Notes under the pieces: generated by a model
Database searches by the model: none
Told to the model about the DNA's origin: nothing
What the model saw: the letters and a program-made list of their open reading frames with translations, nothing else
Translations under genes and position numbers: made by a program
In this document: piece by piece, positions 34,338 to 45,065 of the stretch
Numbering within the stretch: position 1 is the stretch's first letter
Layout: each line of letters begins with the position of its first letter
From: Oscheius tipulae
Lineage: Eukaryota > Nematoda > Chromadorea > Rhabditida > Rhabditidae
Assembly (NCBI GenBank): GCA_037178975.1
Contig: JASJZH010000004.1
Location: forward strand, 10,788,001 to 10,852,000
Direction of reading: 5' to 3'
DNA: 64,000 nt

Positions 34338-35272
34338 TTAAACATGGTCCAGAGGTTGACTTCTTGCGCGATTCCGCTGCTTGAGGTAGAAAAGAATGCA
34401 TTGAACTATGACGTAGATGGCCAGTGTGTAGTAGTAGACCCAGAAGACGAGACCAATGACTTCGACAATTCCGACAAAGACCTGGGAGAAGTTCTTGTTC
34501 TTGAGAAGCTCCGCAGTGATACGAAGGACCTCAGGCACGCCGAAGATGTTGATTGTCAAGGGGGTGATCTGGAAAAAACGTTGCCTGACCACCGTATGAA
34601 ACAGGGCTGCGAGACAATGCAGGAAAGTGTATTGCAAAATTTCGGGCAATTTTGAATTCGTTCGAAACGGCGCGCATTTTTTGCTAGCGGCCATTTGAAC
34701 TATACACCATTTTTTGTGAACACAAACGTTCGGTCATTCGACTGTTCGGCCACTGAACTCAAACTGTTGTGTTAAGCCAAATGAATACAAACACGAACTG
34801 TTCGCCGGTCTGAACACTGTTTTGCTCTCCGAAGGACAGGAAAGTAAGAAAAAGTAACATGGCTTCCCCTTCCAGCATCCACTGATAAGACCAGCCTGTT
34901 CCCCTCCACGACTCACCAATCCGATGACCAAATAAGCAGTCAGAACGTGCAGCTGATGCTGGCCATTGCTCTGTGAGTAACTCAGCAGAATGACTCCAAT
35001 CAGGGAACAGGATAAGAGCACCAGCGCCCATGGTCTATCCCCAGTGTGGAAGGTCAAGGCGGTTAGAAGGATAAAAATGTACTTAACCAAACAGGCACAT
35101 TCGATTACGTAGAGTCCGATAAGGGCTCTCTGAAAATTTCGTGCTTATTGAAAACTTGCCTCACTTTGTAGTAGTGAGGAAGCTGTTCAGGTTCAGCTGC
35201 GTCAAGAAGATGCCTGAAAATGGGTCAGAAAAGTTTAGGGGAGACCCACGCTCTTGACTCGGCAACTTCCAT
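34338..35272 (-). CDS. small four-helix membrane protein
   Basis: Exons join in frame: MEVAESRA at 35272, then HLLDAAEPEQLPHYYK, then RALIGLYVIECACLVKYIFI with LLTALTF, WALVLLSCSLIGVILLSYSQ, LHVLTAYLVIGL, and after a 0.3-kb intron ITPLTINIFGVPEVLRITAE and VFVGIVEVIGLVFWVYYYTL with AIYVIVQCILFYL. The tail is basic (KQRNRARSQPLDHV). Four hydrophobic segments are visible. About 170 aa. Not matched to a named family. It lies just upstream of UGT-1 on the same strand, 0.2 kb apart, a spacing that would allow an operon, though I see no spliced-leader evidence. Confidence 0.55.
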
Positions 35273-36173
35273 GGTGGACAGGTAAAACGTAGGGCTGTTC
35301 CAGGTGGCTCTGGGTCTCCTATCGGCAGAATTTTATCTCGGTTCGTTTGTTTACTGCAGTCTTATCACAGCTGCCATTTGAAGATGTTTCCATGTGGAAG
35401 AGAGAAAGGAAGTGAAAGTAACTGTCTCCGCCTCTCTGTCACACTGACAGACAGTGAAACTGGGCTGCGTGACGCGCAAAATTTCATTTTCATTTCATTT
35501 TGACAATCATCACCAGCCCTCCAACGTCCAAGGCGATTACGACACGCCTTCCATAGAGGTTTTTGTCTTTTAAATAATAGAAGTCCAAGTCTGAACAACT
35601 TCCCTTGTCACTTGTAACGTCCTGTCCACCAAGTTTAACCTTCTATCCTTAATTGTCAAATCTTGTCAAGTTACTTTCCTTGCGTCGACGTTATTTGCTC
35701 TCCAGAACTTCGTTTATGCTGCGCACCCTTCCTCTTCTCCCTCAAGGTCATATATTCTCACAAAACTATCCAACGTTTGCTCTAACTTGCATGAAGCTTC
35801 CTACTTTCTTCAAAAACTCTATCTAACTGTTTTGCTCTAACTTTCTGTCACCTTTCTCTATCCACCTTGACTAGGGTCTAGGGTAGTCACGAGTAATCCA
35901 GATCTGAAAGCTCCCAGTCTTCGAACCGAGGGCCGAGCGGCATTCAGTTATGTCCTCTTCGAAGTGACTCAAATCGAGAAGTGGAGCCTGGGAGTGACGT
36001 CGAGGTGTTTATTGATCGGTCTGTTTGTCAAAACGCGCAAGAAATTCAAGCAGAAACTTTGTAAATACCTTGCTCTTCCGTCAGTTTTCAAGTAGACACG
36101 TAGCTTCGAGACTGGTCGAGGCAAAAATACTGCTTTTCTGTGTTTTGAAAACAGGTCTTATGGGAAGGCCTAG
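35273..36173. other. gene-free stretch
   Basis: No supportable gene or repeat in about 0.9 kb between the four-helix protein and a coiled-coil fragment. Confidence 0.4.
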
Positions 36174-36302
36174 GAGGCTCGGAAGAAGGCGGCCGAACTG
36201 GCCAAGGACATATCCGAGAAGATCAATGAAGGTTCGACAAAGGTTTACAAGGCAGCCAAGGAGGGACAGAAAAAAGCCGGTCAGCTGGGAGAGGACACCC
36301 AA
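36174..36302 (+). pseudogene. coiled-coil coding fragment
   Basis: One open exon-like stretch reads EARKKAAELAKDISEKINEG then STKVYKAAKEGQKKAGQLGE, alanine/lysine-rich amphipathic helix of LEA or apolipoprotein type. It is preceded by a tag stop in the same frame that could be a splice acceptor, and no start exon was found. Either an isolated exon or a gene relic cut by the mariner that follows. Confidence 0.3.
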
Positions 36303-36539
36303 GTCCGAGTTATTCACTCCTGTCTCAGTAGCGTCTACCTGAAAACTGACGAAAGAGCAAATGAAAATGTCTTTTTGTGGACTGACTACAACTTACTTTG
36401 GCATTCTGATGTTTTCTCTTATTCTGGGGCTACCTCTGAATGTTGGCATGCTTATTCAACTTCTACAAAAAAATTTAACCGACCGTCTCTACCGCTACCT
36501 TATACTCTTGTGTCAACAGTGCCATCTATATTAATATAC

Positions 36540-37412
36540 TATAAGGTCAGCTGTCACCCTGGCACTGCACGCACTACAGTTGATTTCAAAGATACGTTTT
36601 CCAATCTGACAACATTTCATGCTGCAGTGGAACATCATTTGAAGCAATTGAGATTTATGAAGAAACTGGGCACCTGGTTGCCGCATGACCTCAGCGACAC
36701 CCAGAAGTGGCAGCGCATGTCCGTCGCCCATTCTCTCCTGTCCAGGTATGACAGGAAATCCTTTTTACCACGCCTGGTGATGAGGGAGAAGTGGGTAACG
36801 TAGGTAAAATTCCGAAGGAAGCGTCAATGAGTGGGTTCAGGGCAGACACCAAGTCCGGATGTGGAACCCGACACCCATTAAAGAAGATTATGCTCTGTGT
36901 TATCTGGGATATCGAAAAAGTGGGTGCACTGGGAACTGTTGGATGCTGGAACTACTCTTACGGCCGCCATATACAGCCAGCAACTTGAAAAGGTTACCTT
37001 TGCACTTCGTCAGAAACGACCGCTGAAGTCGAAAGTCATCCTACAGATGAACAACGCGCGCCCCCATGTTGCCAAACTCACTCGCTCTAGGATCCACGAC
37101 CTGGGTTGGGAGATTCTGTCCCATCCTCCTTATAGCCCGGACCTTGCCCCTTCCGACTATTATCTGTTCCGGACTCGCAACAACGAGATTGAAGGACAAT
37201 AGTTCGATTCCGACGGCGCACTCAAAACTTAGTTGACAAACTTCTTCGCATCGAAACCCAAGGTGTTCTACGAGCGTGGCATCCGTAAGCTACCCGTGAA
37301 ATGGGCAGACGTGGTACATCATAATGGTGATTACAACGAATGAAAAAGTTGTTTGGAAGTCAATAAATTTTTGCATTTGAAAAAGCGAAAAGACTTAGTT
37401 ACCAACCCAATA
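36540..37412 (+). mobile_element. decayed mariner transposon, 5'-truncated
   Basis: The mariner transposase is recognisable across three frames: KKLGTWLPHDLSDTQKWQRM, then the first catalytic region altered to VMREKW (TGDEKW expected), KIMLCVIWD, LQMNNARPHVAKLTRSRI (second catalytic Asp replaced by Asn), and HPPYSPDLAPSDYYLF with the third Asp kept. Several frameshifts and stops break it. The right end is a typical mariner terminus TTAGTTACCAACCCAA at 37395-37410, followed by a TA. No left terminal repeat is present and the N-terminal third is missing. It cannot be active. Confidence 0.85.
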
Positions 37413-37689
37413 TAAACCCTTTTGGAAATTCCTATTGTTACGAAGGGGCGTATAATCCTATCTCCTAGTACTAAATGGGAAGCGTCCATTGCGAACAGCA
37501 ACGGCTTCCGTGACTGATTTTATGAGCATTCTTTCGACACATGAAGGTAGGACTTTATATCCAGATTCTAACTGATTCACTGTCTCTTCTGTTCAACTGA
37601 ACTCGTCTCTCTGTCCCGTTTTTATTAGTCGTTATCAGTTATTCTTTTTAATTTTCCACATTGTTAGTGTTAGTCGTGGCCGTCTGGAC
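37413..37689. other. spacer between mariner and PP1 relic
   Basis: Nothing recognisable apart from a short pyrimidine satellite near 37600. Confidence 0.4.
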
Positions 37690-38730
37690 GGCATTGTCCT
37701 TGCTGAACCTCTCGAACTCGAAAAGCTGCATGAAGCTAACCTCGAGGGCAGCGTTGATGACTGGCCGCGTAGTTGAGCAGATTCTCGTGGTAGCGAGCAG
37801 CCGAGAAGACGGTGATTAGGGCCGGGGATTGTTCGGCGAAGAAGGCGTAGCCGAACTCGACTACATGAAACAGGAAAAGTCATTAAACTTGACCGTGGGC
37901 CACAGTTGATGATATAGAGCACAGTCAAATCCATTGTTTTCACAACACTCTACTGAGTAGTTAGGGCTACATTTCTCTGTCTCTGTGCTGTTTTAAAGAC
38001 TCGCTACTGCTCTACGTATAGATCTACTTTCTTGTTCAATAAAGACCTACGATGCAAGAAAAAGACTTGATGAAGCCTGATGACCATATCAATGTCGAGC
38101 TGCTTACACTTGTCTCTCACGGCCGACTCCCCAAAGAGCCAAAGACGTGCAACACGGCGCGGACCTCGTTTGGCTCGAATCCTTTGGCAGCCTTCACCGG
38201 ATCGGTCCACAGAAGACCGCGAACCGTCTTCAGAGGACGCTGAATCTTGCGGATGTCGTCGAGACTGTTCAGATTGGGTCCGTGCATGCAGAGGATGCGC
38301 TTGGCAGTGGCAGTGACATCATGGCAAAGACCTCGTTGAAGTGGCCGTAGAAGATCTTGTAGTCCTGCGCGCTGCCGGTGGCGCGTTCTCGTAAGAAGCC
38401 ATAGACCCCTTGTTGATGCTGCCCACCTCGTGGTTGCCGCTGTGACGGTCATGATCCATGTAGTCAGCTGGAAGTCACAACGATTAGTCTCTGTCTTGGA
38501 AAATTACCTCATCTCGACTTGAAAGGAGCTCCGCATGCGTTGAAGATCCTCATCAGAACAGGTCGCTGTACTGTCCATGAATGTCCCCGCACATTTTTAT
38601 CGGAGCCCTGATGAAAGAAAAGTTCCTCCTTGGTTAAAGCCTCCTCAGCCAAATCCATCAGAATGTGCAGTTCTGTAACCGTGTATTCCATGTTCTCCGT
38701 TGAAGGGGGCAAAGGCTGAAAGCTGGAAGG
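37690..38730 (-). pseudogene. broken PP1-type serine/threonine phosphatase
   Basis: Pieces appear in the right order but in different frames. MEYTVTELHILMDLAEEALT is the start near 38691. Next come MCGDIHGQYSDL (metal site), then after a frameshift RIFNACGAPFKSR, a shortened DYMDHDRHSGNHEVGSINKG, AKRILCMHGPNLNSL, IRKIQRPLKTVRGLLWTDP, and finally EFGYAFFAEQSPALITVFSA near 37850. The segment between the GDYVDRG-like and GNHE motifs is deleted, and several indels break the frame. A working PP1 catalytic subunit is about 330 aa. It is adjacent to a dead mariner in a gene-poor tract. Confidence 0.72.
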
Positions 38731-39123
38731 TGAAAAAGTGACAGAAGCGGAGATAGAGGCAGTGGACAGGGTAGAAATTCCAATAAGTAGCAATACTCGT
38801 CTTGCGGTGTTTCCTGTAGACAATGGTCAGAAGCTGGAACGCCAAGTAACAGTGTAGACTCGTATAGTCATTCGTCCTTGGTTGCTCAAATTCCAAACAG
38901 AAACTTCAAAACTTCTGTAATTGGTATCCAAAAGTTTGCAGAAAAATTTCAAGTTTTCTAATTGCTTTATGCGTAGTTCTCCCAGGTTCTCTGTCGAACT
39001 GTATGCATTGACCATTAGACAACGCCAGTAAAAATGACAGTGAGACTACAGTCACATGGACTGCTGCGCTTCAGTTTTTGCGCTGGGTGCTCATTTTTCC
39101 GGCTCAAGCTTAACTTTTTTTTT

Positions 39124-39190
39124 TCGAAAATGTGATGTTCTGCAATGATGTAGAGTTATTCGCTCTACAACTTTGCAGTACATTACAAAG
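39124..39190. repeat. palindrome family P, copy c
   Basis: The left arm has GATGTTCTGCAATGATGTAG and the right arm CTACAACTTTGCAGTACATT, about 10 nt apart. Same family as 1890, 8304, 46022, 50847 and 59081. Confidence 0.6.
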
Positions 39191-39289
39191 TCACCGCTAC
39201 AGCCTGCGAACAGGCTCGCAAACGAATTCTATGTGTCGCCACCGTATGATCTCGAAGCGTCCCAGCAACTTGGGTATATAGTCTCCTCG

Positions 39290-39490
39290 CTTTTCCGCGT
39301 TAGCAACTGAGCCTATCGTGAGAGGTTCAGCGAACCGGGGCTGCCCATCCTCGCTAGCTGAACTGTACTTCGACTAGAGTTGCAGCCACCGGTGGCCTGA
39401 ATGGGTCGGGGCCTAATGAGATGAAGTGGGGCAGCACTTCATCTTCCGACTTGCCGGGGAGAGTTAAGGGGGCGCCTTTAACTTTCTGCA
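39290..39490 (+). ncRNA. candidate structured RNA
   Basis: GC-rich segment inside AT-rich spacer with a series of perfect short hairpins: GGTTC-agc-GAACC, GTTCAGC pairing GCTGAAC about 25 nt later, CCACCGGTGG, GATGAAGTG...CACTTCATC, and GTTAAGG...CCTTTAAC. A TATATAG lies just upstream at about 39273. No protein reading. It does not match any common ncRNA that I can recall. The strand is a guess. Confidence 0.3.
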
Positions 39491-39803
39491 AAATTTACCA
39501 ATTTTTTAACGAGACTGTATGATTTTTTGCTTCTGGTTATACCGAAAATTTCGATTAAAAAAATTCAGAAAAAGTGGTGCGCGCGAAAGTCAAACAGGGC
39601 TCGCTTTAATAAAAACTTTCAAGAGGTGACATGTCGCAACCCGGACTGGATTTATTTGCAAGTCCAATAAATCATTCGAGCCCCTAAAGTGAAGACAATA
39701 ATAACGCGATTGTCTTTTTTAGATCGCCAGACCGTTCCCATTTGTATTCAGTTCAAATTCTAAAACGGGAAGAAAGCCAATTCATTGTTCATTTCTCTCC
39801 CCA

Positions 39804-40226
39804 ATGAACCGGCCAGCCGTTCTCTTTCTCTTTCTTGTTTTCACTGTTGTCTGCCCAACTGACATTGAAGTTCTAATCACTTTTATCTGTAGAAGAACCA
39901 ATACTTTTTACGCCAAGATTGATCTTTTTGAGGTTGGTTCTCTTATAAAAAGAGCTAAACTTGAATAGGACGATGACTGGAGTTTCGATGACGACATCGG
40001 AGGAACCAACTGGATGACCATTCAGAGCGGAGAGCCTGTCCTTGTTCAGGGCTACGACGATAGTGACCTTCTGGGCGACTATGAGTTCTACTTGCTCATT
40101 CATCAGAACTGCACCGGACCTATGAATACGCTGAGATATATCCACTTGGAAAGTGCTAGAGAGACTGGAAAGAAGTGCCTTTCAAGAGATCCTAGGTGTT
40201 CTTACAAAGTGAACATCAAGTTGTGA
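39804..40226 (+). CDS. secreted transthyretin-like family protein
   Basis: Nematode transthyretin-like (TTR) proteins are small secreted beta-sandwich proteins, some linking dying cells to engulfing receptors. Two exons joined over a 36-nt intron give a signal peptide (MNRPAVLFLFLVFTVVCPT), IEVLITFICRRTNTFYAKID as the first strands with the family cysteine, an acidic DDDWSFDDDIGG, then GEPVLVQGYDD, YEFYLLIHQNCTG, and a C-terminal CLSRDPRCSYKVNIKL. About 128 aa. The order of motifs fits Transthyretin-like (DUF290), but the match is remote. It stands alone on the plus strand beside the PP1 relic. Confidence 0.6.
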
Positions 40227-40878
40227 TCTGTGGAATAAAAGCTTTAATGTAGAGACAAAAAATAGAGAGAGATAGAGACAGACACGGAGACCCGAATACA
40301 CAGGACTGCGTCTTCTCATTGATGTGTCCATTCAGGGTCATCTGTTTTGACATCGGCTGCAGTCCGGCGATCATGATAAAATCGTTGACACTCAGGTCGA
40401 GAAGGAGGGTGGGGAAGGTAAAAGGAGAGTGGAGAGACTTTTTAGACGAAGTTTTTTGGAATGAAAGAGAAGAAATTAGGCTTGGGTGGAATTAAATCTC
40501 TCAATCTCTGATTTGTCAAAAAATTAGGCATCTCTTTATGGCGGGACCTGTTTAGCTCAAACATTCGTTACTGAGTCAAATTTTGGTTAAAGCGAGCATA
40601 AGGCGCTACTCTGTTTGAATTTGGCGCAGAATTCAATGTTTGAGACAAGCAAAAAGTGATTACTTTCAATGTATGAGCAAACTGTTTGGTGACTTCAAAC
40701 CATTAGGCCACAAAGACTATTTTGGCCATCAATAATGCACAGAAGTTGGAACGCAAGCACTCCCCTCCTTTTTAGGAAAAAATTTCTTTTATTATTTTCG
40801 CAAAATACAAAAAAGTTATACAAACTGTGCCTGTACATTCTAGGAAACCCGTACAGAAGGCCTCGAATAAAAATGTAC
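40227..40878. other. spacer with TIR-like fragment
   Basis: Contains a TTAAAGCGAGCATAAGGCGC fragment at about 40587, resembling the end of the 6091-6618 element. Otherwise nothing. Confidence 0.35.
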
Positions 40879-43800
40879 CTATCCTCCTCTGAAAAACGCA
40901 AAAATTAGGGGTATTGTGACGCCGACAGCAGCGTAGACGAAGACGACACTAAGTAGGGTCTGTAGCTTCATCTTCGACTCCAAATTGCGCTCCGTCTGCT
41001 CGAGAAGATGCTCCATCTCGCTGCCGACGTAGACCTGAAATTTTTGGGTGAAATTCAGATTTTTTAGATGTAGTTTTTGATGCTATGCCGATAGAATACA
41101 CTTAGAAACAGAGAAAGAGTGAAAATCACTAAAAAAAAAAAGTGCAACAGGATGCAAGAACCTTTGAACTTCCCGCGCTTTTTGTATATTTGGGTCCCGC
41201 CCCAGCCTAAGTTCTGCCACAACCATGGCTTTTGTGGCAGAACTTAGGCTACAGACGTGGCGCAATGTTTCTCACAATAATATTACTTTTTGGCATAAAA
41301 ACAGCAAAAACTGACCACAGAATTAGGATCGGCATTGAGAGTGGCCTCGAGCTTTGCGAGTCTACTCATTTCGGCCATCTTGTCCGAGAGACGGGCATTT
41401 TCCTCGCGAATTGTCGCAATTACCTGCAATTGAAGGATAGTTGTTTTGAGGTGTCTGCACGAGGCTGTTTTCTGACTGATTAGGAGAACTCTGATTACTG
41501 GAAAAGCGTTTGAAATTAGCGGTTTTTGACTGGCGGAAAGTGAATTAGAGAAGTTCAAGGAAGAGTACAGTGATCAGGCTACAGAGATTGACTAGCACTG
41601 TCACTGTGTCTGATCAAGTATCTTGGAAAGCAAAACATGACAACGTGGATGCAGAAATATCGCACTTTAGAGATCAGGTCAGGCATGTGCGCGGATGAGG
41701 TCGGTCCAGTCTGGTCTGAATTCAGCGCACCAACAACCCAACTTACTATAAAATTAAGTATTTAAAAGTTTGTCTAACTGAGGGTCTAAATGTTTCCATC
41801 ACAAAAATCCCACCTTATCCAGATCATCAGCCTTGACCGTTTTCGTCGGCTCCACCTGTATCGTCTCCAAATTCAGAGCATCCTTCATCTCCGCAATAAA
41901 GCTTGAGACCTGAATCACTCTTCATTAGCCTTTTTAAATGATTTTTGAGCACTGCCAGTCATATAAACATTCTCAATTTATAAAAGGCTCCAAATGAGGG
42001 GACACCTACTTTCTCGTTCTGATCGTCAATAATCCTTGCCATTTCGCTCATCTGCGCACCGCCTAGCGGGAGTATTTCGCGTAGTCTTCTCATCCGCAAC
42101 TCGTTACCTGCAATTTTGTGATTTTGCTTCAAAAATTCAAGTATTTAGCCACGAAAATTGCTGGAAAGCGTACCTATTGAGGCGCCAGCTATGCCTAAGA
42201 GAGCTCCGAGAAGAGAGGCACTCACGGACCACCATTTGGTCTTTTCCACGCGTTCCCTCTCCCGTTCGTGACTCGTTCGGACTCTGAAAATTGCAACTTT
42301 TGAATATTTTTGCTTAAAAAACCTTTCCGTCGTCTCTTTATTTTCGTTGCGTTGCACAAAAATGGAACGTAATTCATTGATTTTTGAATTGAACCCAAGG
42401 AGAAACGCATATTGCGCTCCATCTTGGTGCACATGCGTCTCGCAACGAACTTTGGGTATTGGAGCTTCTAACAGAGCAATATTTAGATGTTCATCCTGTG
42501 GAGGCATCAATTCTTGAGGGATGGCGACTACGACAAGGTGAATAAGGAGGTCTATAGTCAATTGACGGTCTATGAGAATTCTGGACATACTGGTGCTACG
42601 GCTATGCTGTTTTGTATCGTTTTTTTGGGTGAGTTTTAGTAGCACAAGACTGGCTATCACTCCAACGTGGCTAAAATTCTTGTAAAACGTTAGCTTTGCA
42701 ACTTTTAACTCTTCCAAAGACAATTTTTTCAAGATTTACAAAGAAAGTTCATCATGTCCAAATTCTTTGTGACTACAATCGGCTGCGGTCAGAGGCGCGT
42801 GGACAATTTGATAGAGGCTTTTTATTCCAGGAGCCCTCCTTACAGTCTACGCTCTCATTCTCACAGCCATCAAGACCCATCGCTGGTCAGTTCAGACCTT
42901 CCTTCTTGTTCAAATGCTCCTATTCTACAGTATCCTAATGCCAATTAGCCTCCTCCACCCCTACATTATTCTGGTCTCCGACGAATTTGTCATGCTTTCG
43001 GCCTCACCCTTCCAAAAGTACCCCATTATACAGATTTTCATCCTCATCTACTACATGAACTTTGTCTACACTTTCACGACGGTTTTGGTGCCAAAACTGT
43101 TTCATGTTACCCAATTTTCAGGCAGTGACCCTCGTGGCGGCAAACTACTTGAGCTTAAAGTGGCGAAGGAGAAGCACCCATCCAATGGGACCTGGAAGGA
43201 AAATTATGCTCGCAATCGCAAATATTCCTCTAACTACTGTCGTCGGCTTCGGTTTTGGCTGTTTCGCGGGTTTTGTATCGACTCCTGGGATATCAAAAGA
43301 GGGTGTGACGACTGTTCTACGCGGATTTGCCTTTGTGGATGTGGGAACGAGGCTCTACACGGTCGTTTTGGGTATTTTTTGCTCGTCTGTGCTAGTATAC
43401 ATGGTCGGATGCTATGGGATTCATCGATTGGTGAGTCGGGGACTGGAAAGGCAAGAAAAAGTTACCAAATCTAATAGCCAGTTTATAAGAATTTTCAGTT
43501 AAAAACAGACGGTTAGAGCGTGAGGATTTGAGCAAGTCTTCGGACTACTGTACGTCTTTGGAGCAAAATGTTTCCGCGATATTCTATGCACAGAAAATGA
43601 CGGAAAGCTGTGAACCGTACCAAAACATCTTTAAAAGTCCACAGGAGCATTATTTTACAATAAGACTTTCTCACTACTAAAAGTACGTTCTATAAGCTAT
43701 TTGGGTTCTGTAAGCAGATGTAGCCTGCAGATGCCAGGGTACATAGAGAAATATGTAGTTTTTAGAGACTGGAAAACTATGGAATTGGGTCAAAATACTG

Positions 43801-44809
43801 GTCAGGGTTTAGAAAATCACATCCGGAAGTCCGAAGTCGTTTTTTAGATGGAACGCGAGCTCCGGACCTCCACTCTCGAAGAGAAATCACACGAACTACT
43901 CAATTTGGAGGTGCCACTACCTTATTATCGCAGAAAAATCCCATTTTTCCAGCTCCAAATGCTTTTTGGCTGTTTCTACGGCGCTCTCCCATTTATTATT
44001 CTTCTGGCAGCTTTCTGTCTTTCCCAGACCGCTTCCCGAGTACTTATAAGCGAGTTTGTGACCTTTTGTCACGCCGTACTGCCTATTTTCACGGCTCTGC
44101 TGGCTCTGTCAGCTCATAGGAGTCTTCAGTGGCCAAGACTATTGAGATGCCGTCGCCGGATGGAGAATACCGGCTCCCAATGGGCCCTACCACGACAAAG
44201 CTCTCAATCCGGGGGTTTTTAAGAGGAAAAGACATAAAAATGACGTAAATATACCTGTTAGATAGTTGGTAGAAGGCTTCTCTCTCCCTCGTCTCGAGTT
44301 GTTCAAACGTCTCCAGCAGGGCTCGTTCCTTCTTGATCGTGGCATGCTCTTCGGTCAGCAGATGCAGATATTTGTCCTCCCCCCGGCTAGTTCTGTCCAA
44401 ATCAAAGTGGATTTCCTTTAGGCGGGCCTGTAGACTCTTAATCTCGGCCTGTTTCGATCGTCTCTCCTGCTGGGCCTGGCTCAGGGTTTCCTCCCACTGA
44501 AAAAAAACGAAGAATTTTATAGAAAACCAAGGTTACAGCCTTTAATTTTAGACGAAAAACCATCAAAACACACCCTCATGACCTCATTCTGCGCATCTTT
44601 GACGGCCTTTGTGCCAATGAATTCTTCGTAGGAGTCAACGGCCTTCTCTACTCGGCCTCTAAAGCTGATTTTTACTATGAAAAAAAAAATTACCTGATTA
44701 CTGAAGGTCTAGCCTGTTCAGTGGCTGCTGGTGTCGTCGCTGTTGTCGTTGAAAGCCCTCGTGCCGCCATCGTGATTAGGGAGGAGAGCCTTCGGCTGGC
44801 CAGCTGCAT
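40879..44809 (-). CDS. CCDC51: MITOK / CCDC51-like mitochondrial membrane coiled-coil protein
   Basis: CCDC51 is the pore-forming part of the mitochondrial ATP-sensitive K+ channel. The start MQLASRRLSSLITMAARGL looks like a mitochondrial targeting sequence. It is followed by VDSYEEFIGTKAVKDAQNEV, coiled coil WEETLSQAQQERRSKQAEIK, the family core IHFDLDRTSRGEDKYLHLLT and REREAFYQLSNR, then across a 1971-nt intron VRTSHERERERVEKTKWWSV and the first helix SASLLGALLGIAGASIG. The second half has more coiled coil (VIATIREENARLSDKMAEMS) and a final helix (LLSVVFVYAAVGVTIPLIF). The S-x-E-R-E-K-x-n/F-S and WSLIGSVLGALIGVAGS-like motif order matches human CCDC51. One intron holds a serpentine-receptor gene on the other strand; another holds a perfect 19-bp hairpin. 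Confidence 0.82.
41204..41250. repeat. perfect 19-bp hairpin in a MITOK intron
   Basis: AGCCTAAGTTCTGCCACAA (41204-41222) is the exact reverse complement of 41232-41250, with a 9-nt loop. The stem is shorter than a normal microRNA precursor. It may be a hairpin regulatory element or the remains of a foldback repeat. Confidence 0.8.
42754..44222 (+). CDS. serpentine 7TM chemoreceptor, nested in a MITOK intron
   Basis: Predicted chemosensory GPCR. Exon 1 MSKFFVTTIGCG joins across a 43-nt intron to ALLTVYALILTAIKTHRW (TM1). Then FLLVQMLLFYSILMPISLL (TM2), a further hydrophobic stretch IIQIFILIYYMNFVYTFTTA running into VTLVAANYL, MLAIANIPLTTVVGFGFGCF, RLYTVVLGIFCSSVLVYMVG, MLFGCFYGALPFIILLAAF and ISEFVTFCHAVLPIFTALLA. 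Seven hydrophobic segments are present. The join between 43440 and 43848 is unresolved, and one exon is probably missing or mis-spliced here. The gene ends at 44222, only 33 bp from the next MITOK exon at 44255. The subfamily is not assigned. Confidence 0.65.
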
Positions 44810-45065
44810 TTTCGGCTAAAAATGGAGAATTTTAATTTAATAAAGGGGTCAAAAAGCATGCAAAAGAAGAAAGATCAAAAAATGGGGAAGAAGTTCTAAG
44901 CCGCCGGAATCGAAGCTTTTTGTTTGTTTGCTGACGGAATCTTGCGTAACTTTTCAGCATACCTGTTTTTGGCCTTTGAAAGGCTCCTTTCCAGATATTA
45001 TTTTCCTGAACCTGCTTACTGAGCATTTCCCTTTATTACACTGCCCTTTTTTCGGCGTTTCGAAC
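44810..45065. promoter_or_regulatory. shared divergent spacer MITOK / RPAP1
   Basis: Only 256 bp separate the start codons of two divergent conserved genes, so both promoters must overlap here or extend into the 5' exons. No obvious TATA box on either strand. Confidence 0.45.

Larger units (their letters stand above)
38731..39803. other. gene-free region with palindrome and hairpin-rich segment
   Basis: About 1.1 kb without supportable genes. It holds palindrome P copy c (39124-39190), the hairpin-rich GC segment at 39290-39490, and an end-like CTCGCTTTAA at about 39600. Confidence 0.4.
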
